From positions 1,550,001 to 1,614,000 of the forward strand of contig NZ_AP022600.1 in the NCBI RefSeq assembly GCF_010725885.1: a DNA stretch of 64,000 nt. Direction: 5' to 3'. The notes below the pieces were generated by a model. The model was given only the letters and a program-made list of their open reading frames with translations, searched no databases and was not told the DNA's origin. The position numbers and the translations under genes are program-made. Source of the DNA: Mycolicibacterium tokaiense (GTDB taxonomy: Bacteria; Actinomycetota; Actinomycetes; Mycobacteriales; Mycobacteriaceae). Positions 36,672 through 46,405 of the stretch are shown in pieces. Within the stretch, counting starts at the first letter, position 1. Each line of letters starts with the position of its first letter.

Positions 36672-38042
36672 CTAGCTGTCTCGCAACACTTCCGGGACAG
36701 GATGTTCGTACTCACCGCCCTGGCCCAGGCGCTCGGCACGTCGACCAGCGGTGAGCAGGACGACGATGCCGAGGCAGATGATGACGGCGATGGTCAACAG
36801 GGCGTAGGTGTAACTCCCGGTGGCGGTCTCGATGGCGCCGGTTACGTAGGGACCGATGAAACCGCTGAGGTTGCTCATCGAGTTGATCAGCCCGATCCCC
36901 GCCGCAGCGGCAGCACCGGACATGGTCAACGCCGGCAATCGCCAGAACTGCGGCATGGCAGTGTAGATACCGGAAACGGAAACACATACGGCGATGATGA
37001 ACAGCACGCCGTTGTGGGTGAAGGTTGCCGCCACCAACCCTACGGCGCCGAACGCCATGGGCACCGTGGTGGAGAAGATGATCGACTTCCTGGCGGCATA
37101 CCGCGCCCACAGCAGCATCACGATGATCGCCGCCACCGAGGGAATCGCGGCCAGCAGCACGCTCGACACGTTGCCGGCCGAATCGATGGTGTCGGTCAGG
37201 TTCGAGATCATGGTCGGCAGGAAGAATGCGATCGGGTAGAGGCCGAAGACGATTGCGAAGAACGCAAAGCCGAGCGCCCATACGCGCCTGTCGAGCAGCG
37301 CTTGCCGGACCCCGGTCAGGCCGCCGCGACCGGCGCTGCGCGCGTTCTCCCGCGCAATCACGCTCTCGATGTGCGCCTGCTCATTGACGTTGAGCCACCC
37401 TGCTTTCGCCGGACGGTCCGGCAGGAACAGCAGGATCACGATGCCGACGACGACGGTGACAGCGCCCTCCACCACGAACAGCGCCCGCCAGCCTGCAATG
37501 CCGAGCAGTCCCTGACCCCAGGTCAGCAGCGCGGCGGCGATTGGGGCACCGATGATCGCCGACAGTGGAATCATCAGAAAGAACGTCGACATCGCCCACG
37601 TGCGTTGCTTCTTGGGGAACCAGAAAGTCAAATAGAGCAGAATTCCTGCGGCCAGCCCCGCCTCTGCGAATCCGAGCATGATCCGCGCGAAGTAGAGCTG
37701 ACCGGTGGTGTGCACCGCCCCTGTCAGTGCGGTGACGATTCCCCAGGTGACGATGATGCGGCTGATCCACAGTCGCGCCCCGACGCGGTGCAGCATCATG
37801 TTGCTCGGCACTTCGATGAGGATGTAGCCGATGAAGAAGAGGCTGGCAGCCAGACCTATCTGCGCGGTGGTCATGCTCAGGTCCTCGCCCAGGGGTTCGG
37901 CAACGTAGCCGAGATTGGCGCGGTCGATGTAACTGACGATGTAGGCGACACCGACCAGGGGAAGTATGCGAAAGCCGACCTTGCGCCACATTCGGCGTTC
38001 GGCCTCCTCGTCGAGGGTTGCGGCAACACCGTCATCAGTCAT
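36672..38042 (-). CDS. MFS transporter of the anion/cation symporter (ACS) type
   Basis: 456 aa, 12 predicted helices. The N-terminus has the ACS pattern IVSYIDRANLGYVAEPLGED with Arg-Ala-Asn (the RAN motif) in the first loop; later come LIEVPSNMMLHRVGARLWISR and ARIMLGFAEAGLAAG, as in phthalate, hydantoin or allantoate permeases. ATG 38042 (after GAAAGG, 8 nt) is favoured over the upstream in-frame ATG at 38099. It presumably imports the substrate of the aminotransferase/HyuAB enzymes. A two-block element shared with the aminotransferase promoter lies 73 bp upstream, and the GntR gene is divergent. Confidence 0.9.
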   Translation of the reverse strand: MTDDGVAATLDEEAERRMWRKVGFRILPLVGVAYIVSYIDRANLGYVAEPLGEDLSMTTAQIGLAASLFFIGYILIEVPSNMMLHRVGARLWISRIIVTWGIVTALTGAVHTTGQLYFARIMLGFAEAGLAAGILLYLTFWFPKKQRTWAMSTFFLMIPLSAIIGAPIAAALLTWGQGLLGIAGWRALFVVEGAVTVVVGIVILLFLPDRPAKAGWLNVNEQAHIESVIARENARSAGRGGLTGVRQALLDRRVWALGFAFFAIVFGLYPIAFFLPTMISNLTDTIDSAGNVSSVLLAAIPSVAAIIVMLLWARYAARKSIIFSTTVPMAFGAVGLVAATFTHNGVLFIIAVCVSVSGIYTAMPQFWRLPALTMSGAAAAAGIGLINSMSNLSGFIGPYVTGAIETATGSYTYALLTIAVIICLGIVVLLTAGRRAERLGQGGEYEHPVPEVLRDS

Positions 38043-38114
38043 GACCCGGCCTTTCGTGGAGAGCGGCTGGCAGCGGAAACCGGCTGAGGTCTGTGCCACA
38101 GAGTAGAACCGACA

Positions 38115-38146
38115 TAAGATATTTTCAAGGGCAACTTAGGATACTA
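38115..38146. promoter_or_regulatory. Two-block element in the MFS/GntR divergent promoter
   Basis: Read on the minus strand, TAGTATCC and AATATCTTA stand at the two ends of a 32-bp site; the same blocks at the same spacing occur at 40124-40155. Each block contains A(G/A)TATC(C/T), a direct repeat about two helical turns apart. Likely GntR operator. Confidence 0.6.
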
Positions 38147-38208
38147 GGGGCTTGATTCAGCCTTCGATATGCTTGCTGTCTACTATCTGCACCGAGCGGA
38201 GGATCCGA

Positions 38209-38961
38209 GTGAAGTTCGAGCCAGCCCTGATCAGGTCCGCTCCCGACGGTGCCAACCTGATGGAACAGGCCTATCAGCGTCTCAAACGCGACATCATCGA
38301 ACTCAAGCGCAAACCCGGAGAACATTTCACCGAGCATCAGGTGGCTGCCGCGTGGGGCCTGAGCAAGACACCGGTACGAGAAGCATTGGCGCGCTTGCAC
38401 CGTGACGGTCTGGTGGTCCCCATCCGACGGGCCGGGTACGTGGCATCGGCCATCACCCTCAACGACGCCGCCGACCTGTGCGACATGCGGACTCTCCTCC
38501 AGGGTGAGGCAGCAGCGCGCACCGCGGCAAAGGGCCTGTCTGACACCGATCAGGTCCGCCTGACCGAATTGGCCGTGGACGACGGTTATGGGCAGCTCGC
38601 CGGGCCCTATCTCGACGAAAGGCTGCGCCAGAACTACGAATTCGAGAGCATCATTGCCAACGGGTGCGGCAACGAGAGGCTGGCGGCCAGTATCGTCGCG
38701 GTGTTTGATGACCTGGAACGGGTCGTGCGGCTGGCGAACATGCTCGAACCGAGCATGTCGCCGTTTCGGACCGAAGAACGCAAGGCCATCGTCGACGCGA
38801 TCCTCGCCCGGGACCCGGATGCCGCTCGCGCAGCCATGACGGCACGCACCCAATCCGCGCGCCGTGAGGTCCTCGCAGCACTGATCACCAGCCCCTCGGT
38901 GACCTCGGTGGAGATCGGGGTCCCCAAGCTGTCCACCTCTCCTGCGCCGACGAGTCCTTAG
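38209..38961 (+). CDS. GntR-family regulator with FCD effector domain
   Basis: 250 aa. Winged helix: YQRLKRDIIELKRKPGEHFTE, then QVAAAWGLSKTPVREALARLH with the recognition helix, followed by a C-terminal FCD domain (DLCDMRTLLQGEAAARTAAKG). GTG 38209, preceded by GGAGG at 8 nt, is used rather than the ATG at 38152. It is divergent from the MFS permease and convergent with the aminotransferase (4-bp stop overlap at 38958-38961). It probably represses both promoters carrying the shared 32-bp element. Confidence 0.88.
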   Translation: MKFEPALIRSAPDGANLMEQAYQRLKRDIIELKRKPGEHFTEHQVAAAWGLSKTPVREALARLHRDGLVVPIRRAGYVASAITLNDAADLCDMRTLLQGEAAARTAAKGLSDTDQVRLTELAVDDGYGQLAGPYLDERLRQNYEFESIIANGCGNERLAASIVAVFDDLERVVRLANMLEPSMSPFRTEERKAIVDAILARDPDAARAAMTARTQSARREVLAALITSPSVTSVEIGVPKLSTSPAPTSP

Positions 38962-40076
38962 CCGACGAGCGCCCGCAGCTGCCGGCCCAGGTGGGCCAGG
39001 CTTGCCTCGGTCCCGCCGTACAACAGGCGGGCATGCGTACCGGGGCCGACGAATCGCTGCCCGTTGAGGGCGGTGATCCCCGCCTCGAACAGCCGGTCTT
39101 CGAGCGCGACGCCGCCTATTCCGACCCGGGACATGTTGACGAAAGCGAAGATTCCCGCCTCCGGCGTGATCACCGAGAGACCCGCCTCGGCCACCGCCGC
39201 GCAGAGGATGTCACGACGTGTGCGAAATGTGCGGAACTCGCGTTCGAGCCACTCCTGGGGTCCGGAAATCGCCGCAGCGGCAGCCAGTTGCGGGATGTCA
39301 GCGACATTGATGGCATCCCATTCCAGCGCGGCGTGGATGGTGTCGATGAGATCCGGCCGGGCGTGGATGTAGCCCACCCGCCAGCTGGTGAACGCGTAGT
39401 TCTTGCTGAGGCTGGTCACGGTGACCAATCGGTCGTGGTGATCGACAAGCGACATCTGTGGGACATAGCCCGGACCGTCATGGACGTAGCGTTCGTAGGA
39501 CTCGTCGGCCACGACGTAGAGCCCGTATCTGCCGGCCAGGTCCAGCACCGCCGACAGCTCCGCCGCGATGGGAACGTTGCCGGTGGGGTTGTTCGGGTTG
39601 CACAGCAGGATCGCGCGGGTGCGGGGGGTGACTGCGGCGGCCAACCGTTCCAGCGGCAGTCGCCAGCCGTCGGACTCCGCCGAGGGAACATAAGACGGCA
39701 GCGCCCCGGCCAGCCGAACCGTGCCGTCGAAAAGATAAGTCGGCGCGGGTATCAGCACCTCGTCACCGGGTTCGAGGAGCGCGCGGAGCACGACGCTGAG
39801 CCCGTGTTGCGCGCCGAAGCTGATCAACAGCTCCCGTTCCGGGTCGACCTGTAGATCAAAAGCGAATCGAAGATGGTCGGCGATCGAGGTTTTCAGGATC
39901 ACCGAGCCTCGGCTGTCACGCGGGAAGACGTCCGGCGCAGCGCGGGCCACCGCATCCACGACGTGCGGCGGCATCGGCAGCATGGGGACCCCCCGCATCG
40001 CCACCATCTCGTGTCCACTGCGCTCGGCGGCCATCGCACGCTCGGCCAGAACCAGAGCCGGCATACGGTCGAGCAT
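38958..40076 (-). CDS. Pyridoxal-phosphate aminotransferase, class I/II
   Basis: 372 aa. PLP-enzyme signatures: FGAQHGLSVVLRAL, AILLCNPNNPTGNVP (Asn), VVADESYERYV (Asp for the pyridine N), SLSKNYAFTSWRVGY with the Schiff-base Lys, and the C-terminal Arg region. Its start is set at ATG 40076, 6 nt after AAGGAG; a longer frame exists upstream but would place the operator inside the gene. It likely transaminates an amino acid released by the HyuA/HyuB hydrolysis products. Divergent from hyuA, and stop-to-stop with the GntR gene. Confidence 0.88.
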   Translation of the reverse strand: MLDRMPALVLAERAMAAERSGHEMVAMRGVPMLPMPPHVVDAVARAAPDVFPRDSRGSVILKTSIADHLRFAFDLQVDPERELLISFGAQHGLSVVLRALLEPGDEVLIPAPTYLFDGTVRLAGALPSYVPSAESDGWRLPLERLAAAVTPRTRAILLCNPNNPTGNVPIAAELSAVLDLAGRYGLYVVADESYERYVHDGPGYVPQMSLVDHHDRLVTVTSLSKNYAFTSWRVGYIHARPDLIDTIHAALEWDAINVADIPQLAAAAAISGPQEWLEREFRTFRTRRDILCAAVAEAGLSVITPEAGIFAFVNMSRVGIGGVALEDRLFEAGITALNGQRFVGPGTHARLLYGGTEASLAHLGRQLRALVG

Positions 40077-40123
40077 CGCAACTCCTTGTTCGGCGAACCG
40101 TTGTGATGAGGCTAACGCCGCAT

Positions 40124-40155
40124 TAGTATCCATACAACAGCATTTGAATATCTTA
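40124..40155. promoter_or_regulatory. Two-block element in the aminotransferase/hyuA divergent promoter
   Basis: TAGTATCC at 40124-40131 and AATATCTTA at 40147-40155 match the element at 38115-38146 in both sequence and spacing. It lies 48 bp before the aminotransferase start and 83 bp before hyuA. Confidence 0.6.
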
Positions 40156-40238
40156 ACAGCCCGGCATCGAATGCGGTCGGGCGTTTCTGACCTCGCCACA
40201 GCCCGTACAACCGCCGCCCCCACCTGAGCAGGAGAGAC

Positions 40239-42305
40239 ATGACCGCTACCCACCCCTCGGACGCGCGATGGCTGATTGCGGCTGACATCGGCGGTACGTT
40301 CACCGATGTCCTGGCCCTCGGCCCCGACACCCGGATCGTGCCCATGAAAGTGCTCTCCACCCCACCGGACTTCGGCACCGGCGTCATCACGGGCGCCACG
40401 GCCGCGCTCGATCAGTCGGAGGCGCAGCCTGGGCAGGTCGCCGCGGTGCTGCACGCCACCACCGTCGCCACCAATGCCATCTTGGAAATGCGGGGCGCAC
40501 GAACCGCGTTGGTGACGACCCGGGGATTCCGCGATGTACTCGAGATCGGCCGGCTGCGACGACCGACGCTCTACGACCTCTCATGGACCAAGCCAACGCC
40601 CCTGGCGAGGCGGCGCCACCGCTACGAAATCGATCATCGGATCCTGGCCGACGGCACGATCGCCCGCCCGGTGGCCGCGGCCGAGGTGGCGGCGCTGGCT
40701 GAGCGACTTCGTGCCGACGATATCGGCGCGGTTGCGATCTGCCTGCTCAACTCCTACGCGGCTCCGCAGGTCGAACGCGAGGTCGCCGGCCAACTCCGGA
40801 CGCTGCTGCCCGACGTGTATGTGACTGCATCGGTGGATATCTCGCCAGAGATGCACGAGTACGAGCGCAGTAGTACCGCGGTGGTCAACTCCTACGTGGG
40901 CCCGGTGGTGCACCGCTACGTCACCGAGCTGGGGCACAGTCTGCGCTCGCAGGGCATTGCCGCGCCGTTCTCCATCATGCAGTCCTCCGGCGGGCTCCTG
41001 GACGCCGAAACAGTGGTGGAGCGCCCTGTACAGATCGTCGAATCCGGACCGGCAGCCGGAGTGATCGCCGTGCAGAAACTGGCGCAGCTAATGGGGCTGG
41101 ACAACGTCGTGGCCTTCGACATGGGAGGCACCACCGCCAAGGCCTCACTGATCGAGAACCGGCAACCGTTCGTCGCCAACGACTACGAGGTGGGCGGCGG
41201 CATGAACATCAGCCGCGGCATGGGCAAAGGCGCCGGATACGCGGTCCGAGTGCCTTCGATCGACATTGCGGAGGTGGGGGCCGGCGGCGGCAGCATCGTG
41301 TGGGTCGACGAGGCGGGGGCGCTGCACGTCGGACCGGAGAGCGCAGGGTCACGGCCCGGGCCCGCCTGTTACGGCCTGGGCGGAGACCGGCCCACGCTCA
41401 CCGACGCCAATGTCGCCCTCGGTTACCTCAATCCCGACGCCCTGGCCGGCGGCCGCGTCGGCATCCAGCCCGACCTCGCGGATAAGGTGTTGGAACACGT
41501 TGCGCAGCAGATGAACCGCGACATCCGTGATGCGGCACGCGGCGCCTTCGAGGTGGCCACCTCGAGCATGACCAAGGCCGTCAAGGCGGTGACCAGCGAA
41601 CGTGGCCGTGACCCCCGGGAGTCGATCATGGTCGCATTCGGCGGCGCCGGTCCCCTGTACGGCGCAGCGCTGGCCCGAGAACTGGGTATCCGCACCGTGA
41701 TCGTTCCGGTCCACACCGGCCTGTTCAGCAGTCTCGGCCTGTTGGTCGCCGACACCGAATACCAGCTGGTGGCCCCGTTTCGTTCCGGACAGCTCGCCGA
41801 GGCGTTCGACGAGTTGTCTGCGGCGGTCACGGCCAAGCTCGACTGCACCACCGTCGAGATCGAGCGCATCCTCGACATGCGCTATCGCGGGCAACGTTTC
41901 GATCTGCGTATCCCGTTACCGGACGGCCCCGTCGACGACGATCTTCTCGGTGAGGCGTTCCAGGCGTTTCATGCCGAACACCGCAGGACCTACGGCCGCT
42001 CCGGCACCGACGACATGATCGAGATCGTCAACCTGCGTGTCCGCGGCTTCGTCCCCAACCCCGTCACCATCGACCGGGCGCTCACCGCAGACAGCATTCC
42101 CGGCTTCGACGAGACGACACGCGTCTGCCGGTTCACCGAAGACATTGCCACCCCCGTCATCTCGCGATTCCATCTGTCGGACCGACCGCGCACCGGTCCG
42201 TTGGTCATCGAAGACATGGATTCGACGACGCTGGTGCCACCGGGCGCCTCCGCACACCTGGACATGTTCAACAACATCCTCATCACCTGGGAGGCAGCCG
42301 AATGA
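40239..42305 (+). CDS. hyuA: Hydantoinase/oxoprolinase family subunit A (HyuA)
   Basis: 688 aa. The N-terminal ATP-binding motif ADIGGTFTDVLAL (residues ~11-23) and a second ASKHA-type motif FDMGGTTAKASLIE (~291-304) define the hydantoinase A/oxoprolinase A family. It uses ATP to open cyclic amides such as N-methylhydantoin, 5-oxoproline or related lactams. HyuB follows with a 4-bp ATGA overlap, the usual A/B pair. It shares an operator-bearing divergent promoter with the aminotransferase. The true substrate cannot be assigned from sequence. Confidence 0.92.
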   Translation: MTATHPSDARWLIAADIGGTFTDVLALGPDTRIVPMKVLSTPPDFGTGVITGATAALDQSEAQPGQVAAVLHATTVATNAILEMRGARTALVTTRGFRDVLEIGRLRRPTLYDLSWTKPTPLARRRHRYEIDHRILADGTIARPVAAAEVAALAERLRADDIGAVAICLLNSYAAPQVEREVAGQLRTLLPDVYVTASVDISPEMHEYERSSTAVVNSYVGPVVHRYVTELGHSLRSQGIAAPFSIMQSSGGLLDAETVVERPVQIVESGPAAGVIAVQKLAQLMGLDNVVAFDMGGTTAKASLIENRQPFVANDYEVGGGMNISRGMGKGAGYAVRVPSIDIAEVGAGGGSIVWVDEAGALHVGPESAGSRPGPACYGLGGDRPTLTDANVALGYLNPDALAGGRVGIQPDLADKVLEHVAQQMNRDIRDAARGAFEVATSSMTKAVKAVTSERGRDPRESIMVAFGGAGPLYGAALARELGIRTVIVPVHTGLFSSLGLLVADTEYQLVAPFRSGQLAEAFDELSAAVTAKLDCTTVEIERILDMRYRGQRFDLRIPLPDGPVDDDLLGEAFQAFHAEHRRTYGRSGTDDMIEIVNLRVRGFVPNPVTIDRALTADSIPGFDETTRVCRFTEDIATPVISRFHLSDRPRTGPLVIEDMDSTTLVPPGASAHLDMFNNILITWEAAE

Positions 42306-44038
42306 ACACAACCATCCGAAACGCCGCCACCTTCGAGGTGTTCCGTAACGCCGTATCGGGGCTGGCCGACGAACTGGCCATCACGATCCTGCGCACCGCG
42401 CACTCGCAGATTGTCGCCTCGAGCATGGATTTCTCGGCCGCACTGTGTGATGCACAGGGCCGGATCATCGCTCAGGCCAACACCTGTCCGGTGCACCTCG
42501 GCTCGATTCCGGACGCCATCAAGGCGGTGTTCGAGGAGTTCGGGGAGGCGTTCGGTGACGGCGACGTCTATCTGCTCAACGATCCCGACCGCGGTGGTAT
42601 GCATCTTCCCGACATCTTCGCGATCGCGCCGGTCTTCACCGGCCCCGGCGGCCGGCTGATCGGATTCGTGGTGACTGTTGTCAACCACGCCGACGTCGGC
42701 GGGTGGGCGGCCGGTTCCATGGCCGTGCAATCGACCAACATCTTCGCCGAGGGCGTTCAGATCCCACCGTCGCGGATGATCGAGGCCTCGGTGGTCAACC
42801 AGACCTTCTACGATGTGATCCTGCGGAACGTGCGCGAGCCGGAACTGCTACGCGGCGATCTGGACTCCCAGCTGGCGGCCTGTCACGCCGGTAGCAACGG
42901 TATCCGCGCGCTGGTGCAGCGATACGGCATCGAGGAGTACGACCGTCTGGTCGACGAATTACTGAACTATTCAGAACTATTGGTGCGCAATGCGATCGCA
43001 AAGGCTCCCGACGGCGAATACCGGTTCCGGGACGCCATCGACGACGACGGCCTGGGATCCGGTCCCATCCCATTCGAGGTCACCGTGACCATCCGCGGCA
43101 GCGACATCGCCTTTGACTTCACCGGGTCCTCCCCCCAGGTCGCGTCCGCACTCAACGCCACCGCATCATTCACCCGATCCGCGTGCTACGCCTCCCTGCA
43201 GGGAGCGCTGGGATCCGACATCCCGGCCAATTCGGGGTTCTACCGACCCTTCACCTTCACCATCCCGGAGGCGTCGATTCTCAACGCCCGTCGTCCTGCC
43301 GCCAGGGGCGCCCGTGGGTTGGTCGCCTATCGCATCATCGACACCGTGCTGGGCGCACTCGCTCCGGCCTTCCCCGAACGCGTTCCCGCCGCCGGCGACG
43401 GCGGTCCGAACTGGGTGGCACTCGGCGTCACCGAACCCGATGGCACCTCGGTGGTCCGCTGGGACATTCTCTGTGGTTCCTGGGGAGCGACCCCCGCCGG
43501 TGACGGCAACGACGCCATCAGCCCTCTCGGCGCGAATCTGGCCAACACCCCTATCGAGGAGCTCGAACAAACCGGGCATCTGCGCATCGACGGCTATGGC
43601 TACCTCGCCGATACCGGTGGGGCAGGCCTATTTCGAGGTGGGCTGTCCACCTTCCGTGACATGACGGTTCTGTACGACCAGTCCACCATCCATGTTCGGT
43701 CCGACCGACGCACGTCAGCGCCCTACGGACTGGCCGGCGGTCACAGCGGTGCGTCCTCCCTCAATGTTCTCAACGTGGGCGCCGATCACGAGGAGCTTCT
43801 ACCCTCGAAGTTCCACCGCAGCGTCGTCGCCGGGGACCGCCACCGGCAGGTCACCGCCGGGGGCGGCGGGTACGGCGACCCCCTGTCCCGTGACCCCCAA
43901 CGGGTGCTCGACGATGTGCTCGACGGCAAGGTCAGCCGTGAAGGAGCCCAGCGCGACTACGGTGTGATACTCCGCGGCTCGCCGGCAGCGGTGGCTGCCG
44001 ATGCAACCAGGGCAGAACGGGCACGGAGGACGCAGTGA
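42302..44038 (+). CDS. hyuB: Hydantoinase B/oxoprolinase family subunit (HyuB)
   Basis: 578 aa, typical HyuB length. Motifs: FRNAVSGLADELAITILRTAHS at the N-terminus, DGDVYLLNDPDRGGMHLPD, and the C-terminal glycine-rich TAGGGGYGDPLSRDPQRVLDDV. HyuB completes the ATP-dependent cyclic-amide hydrolase with HyuA. ATG overlaps hyuA by 4 bp. The UxuA-like gene converges on it 59 bp away; no clear hairpin between them. Confidence 0.92.
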   Translation: MNTTIRNAATFEVFRNAVSGLADELAITILRTAHSQIVASSMDFSAALCDAQGRIIAQANTCPVHLGSIPDAIKAVFEEFGEAFGDGDVYLLNDPDRGGMHLPDIFAIAPVFTGPGGRLIGFVVTVVNHADVGGWAAGSMAVQSTNIFAEGVQIPPSRMIEASVVNQTFYDVILRNVREPELLRGDLDSQLAACHAGSNGIRALVQRYGIEEYDRLVDELLNYSELLVRNAIAKAPDGEYRFRDAIDDDGLGSGPIPFEVTVTIRGSDIAFDFTGSSPQVASALNATASFTRSACYASLQGALGSDIPANSGFYRPFTFTIPEASILNARRPAARGARGLVAYRIIDTVLGALAPAFPERVPAAGDGGPNWVALGVTEPDGTSVVRWDILCGSWGATPAGDGNDAISPLGANLANTPIEELEQTGHLRIDGYGYLADTGGAGLFRGGLSTFRDMTVLYDQSTIHVRSDRRTSAPYGLAGGHSGASSLNVLNVGADHEELLPSKFHRSVVAGDRHRQVTAGGGGYGDPLSRDPQRVLDDVLDGKVSREGAQRDYGVILRGSPAAVAADATRAERARRTQ

Positions 44039-44097
44039 CCGTCGCGGATCTGGCCCCGGGTTCGCGACGCCTCAGACGTCAACCTGGATCTCAGCAG

Positions 44098-45084
44098 TCA
44101 GGTGGCCTCCGCGGTCGCGGCCTCGATGAGCCCGCGCATGTAGCCGACTGCGAACAGACGTCCCAGGACGCCGTAGCCCACCTCGGCCGGGTCCTCGCCG
44201 TAGAGCGTGGGCACGTGATCCGAGCGCATCAGGCCGTCGAAGCCGACGTCGCGGTAGGCCCGCACGCACGCGTACATGTCCGTCGGACCCGCATCATGCC
44301 ACGTCTCGGTGAAGCGCTCCGCCACACCGTCGACATCACGGAAGTGCACGAAGAAGATCTTCCCTGCACCGCCGAATTCGCGGATCGCCGCCGGGATGTC
44401 GTCGGTCATCAGCCGGAAGTTACCCTGGCAGAACGTGATTCCGTTCATCTCACTCGGCGCGAGCTGGATCAATCTCCGGTACGCGCCGAGACTGGACATG
44501 ATGCGTCCCACCCCGCGCAGCGGCGACAGCGGCGGATCGTCGGGGTGCATCGCAAGGCGCACGCCGGCGTCCTCCGCGGCGGGGATCACCCGGCGCAGGA
44601 AGTACTCGAGGTTGTCCCACAGCTCGTCGTCCGAGATCGGCCCCTGCGGGGTGGTCTCGGGTGACACCTCGCCGAGGTCGAAGCGTGTGACGACCGACCC
44701 GCCGCGCGAGGCCGATGTTCCCGTTCTCGCCCAGTTGAAGTCGGTCATCCACTCGTAGCACCAGACGGGGATCCCGGCCCGTCCCATGCTCGTGAGCATG
44801 GTGATGACCTGGGCGATCTCCTCGTCACGACCGGGTAGCCCGCGCTTGGTGAGGTTGAGCGGGGGCCGCCACTCGAGCACCCCGACATCGAGGTCCTGCT
44901 CGGCGTAACGGTCCCGCAGTGCGCACACGCTGGAGTACTCCCACGCCGGCGCCGCCCCGTCGCGGGCGCGGCCATCCACCGTGCGCCCGAACGACGCGAC
45001 GGCGTCGGTGATTCCCGCTTGCCGCATGAGCGGCCACAAGTGCGTCTCCGCCCGGTCGAGCGGGAGGATCTCGGCGATCCTCAC
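44098..45084 (-). CDS. Mannonate dehydratase-like (UxuA family) enzyme
   Basis: 328 aa, shorter than the E. coli UxuA (394). It has UxuA-type elements: LTSMGRAGIPVWCYEWM, DDELWDNLEYFLRRVIPAAE, VRLAMHPDDPPL, the metal-site region NGITFCQGNF, KIFFVHFRDVDG and LMRSDHVPTLYGED. The family dehydrates D-mannonate or related aldonic acids to 2-keto-3-deoxy acids with a divalent metal. GTG 45084 is assigned 4 bp after the upstream stop; an overlapping ATG is out of frame. Last gene of the long minus-strand operon 44098-56476. Substrate may differ from D-mannonate. Confidence 0.83.
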   Translation of the reverse strand: MRIAEILPLDRAETHLWPLMRQAGITDAVASFGRTVDGRARDGAAPAWEYSSVCALRDRYAEQDLDVGVLEWRPPLNLTKRGLPGRDEEIAQVITMLTSMGRAGIPVWCYEWMTDFNWARTGTSASRGGSVVTRFDLGEVSPETTPQGPISDDELWDNLEYFLRRVIPAAEDAGVRLAMHPDDPPLSPLRGVGRIMSSLGAYRRLIQLAPSEMNGITFCQGNFRLMTDDIPAAIREFGGAGKIFFVHFRDVDGVAERFTETWHDAGPTDMYACVRAYRDVGFDGLMRSDHVPTLYGEDPAEVGYGVLGRLFAVGYMRGLIEAATAEAT

Positions 45085-45088
45085 ACCG

Positions 45089-46375
45089 TCATCCCCACGG
45101 GCGGTCGTAGCTCCACTCGCGGTCCCAGGCGCTGCTCTCCGGAAAGAACTGCGGATCGTCGGGATCGAGGTAGCGCATGAACATCTCCTCGTTGATGTCG
45201 CCGAAACCGAGACCCGGCGCATCGGGCACCGGGATGTAACCGTCGACGATGATCTGATCGGAGAGCCCTGTGACCAGCGAGCTCCAGTCCGGCACGTCCG
45301 CGGCGTGGAACTCCAGTGCCAGGAAGTTCTCGGTCGCCGCCCCGATCGCGACGCAGGCCATTGTCGCGATCGGCGTCGCTGCGAGGTGCAACGCCATCGG
45401 AATCCCGTATCCCTGGGCCAGGTCGCCGATCTTCTTGGTCTCCAGGACGCCGCCCGCCGACGCCGGGTCCGGGTGGGCGACGCGGATCGCCTGGGCGTCG
45501 AGCAGCGGCTTGAAGCCCTCGGCGAGGTAGATGTCCTCACCGGTGCACGTCGGCGTCGCGACCGACTCGGTGAGCTGGCGCCACTGCTGGGTGAACTGCC
45601 ACGGGATCATGTCCTCCAACCATTCCAGTGCGTACGGTTCGAGGGCGCGTCCGAGCCGGATGCACGAGTCGACATCCATATAGCCGAAGTGGTCGGCGGC
45701 GATCGGCAGCTCGTAGCCCACGATGTCGCGGACGCGTCGTACGTAGTCGGCGATGTAGTCGACGCCGATCGGGGTGATGTGCGTGCCCGTGAAAGGGTGC
45801 ATGGTGAACGGCAGATCCTTCGGATGCCGCTTGCGCTCACGCGGATTCGCGATGACGGCACCCGGAACGTCCCAGATCAGTGACAGCCCGATGTCCATCT
45901 TGAGCATCTTGAAGCCCCGCGCCTGACGCTCCAGCAGCGTGCGTGCCATCGCCTCGGGGTCGGGATCAGACACCGTGTCGGCGTAGACCAGGATTTCGTC
46001 GCGGTACTTACCGCCCGCGAGCATGTAGGCGGGAATGTCATACGCCTTGCCTGCCAGGTCGAGCAGGGCCATCTCGATGCCGGACACGCCGCCGCCCTGG
46101 CGACCGGGCCCGCCGAACTGCCGGATGCGGCGGAAGACCCGCTCCACGTTGCACGGGTTCTCACCCACGAGGCGGCTCTTGAGCATCAGGACAAAGCTCG
46201 CGCTGGACTGGTCGCGCGCCTCACCCCATCCGACCAGGCCCTGGTTGGTGTCGATGCGGATGATCGTGTGCCGCATCGGGACACCGGCGAGCTTGGCGAT
46301 CCGGACATCGGTGATCCGTAGGGCACTCGAGCGCGCCCCGGTGTTGACGAAGTTCTCCAGCTCGGCGTCGATCAT
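45089..46375 (-). CDS. Enolase-superfamily sugar-acid dehydratase (mandelate racemase type)
   Basis: 428 aa. N-terminal capping domain, then a modified TIM barrel with the acid/base Lys region GFKMLKMDIG, metal ligands in AADHFGYMD (Asp), LEWLEDM (Glu) and CTGEDIY (Glu), and the catalytic His in ALHLAATP. The KxD/H arrangement is typical of the mandelate racemase and sugar-acid dehydratase subgroup, turning an acid sugar into a 2-keto-3-deoxy acid. ATG 46375 follows GGAAAGGGAA. Between an RraA-like gene and the UxuA-like gene; having two dehydratases in one operon suggests two stereoisomeric acids. Confidence 0.88.
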   Translation of the reverse strand: MIDAELENFVNTGARSSALRITDVRIAKLAGVPMRHTIIRIDTNQGLVGWGEARDQSSASFVLMLKSRLVGENPCNVERVFRRIRQFGGPGRQGGGVSGIEMALLDLAGKAYDIPAYMLAGGKYRDEILVYADTVSDPDPEAMARTLLERQARGFKMLKMDIGLSLIWDVPGAVIANPRERKRHPKDLPFTMHPFTGTHITPIGVDYIADYVRRVRDIVGYELPIAADHFGYMDVDSCIRLGRALEPYALEWLEDMIPWQFTQQWRQLTESVATPTCTGEDIYLAEGFKPLLDAQAIRVAHPDPASAGGVLETKKIGDLAQGYGIPMALHLAATPIATMACVAIGAATENFLALEFHAADVPDWSSLVTGLSDQIIVDGYIPVPDAPGLGFGDINEEMFMRYLDPDDPQFFPESSAWDREWSYDRPWG

Positions 46376-46405
46376 GTCAGTTCCCTTTCCTCAGTGTGGT
46401 TTTCG

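Noticed and set aside
40077-40454. N-terminal extension of the aminotransferase to 40454
   Set aside because: The strong AAGGAG site before ATG 40076 and the operator at 40124-40155 argue against it.
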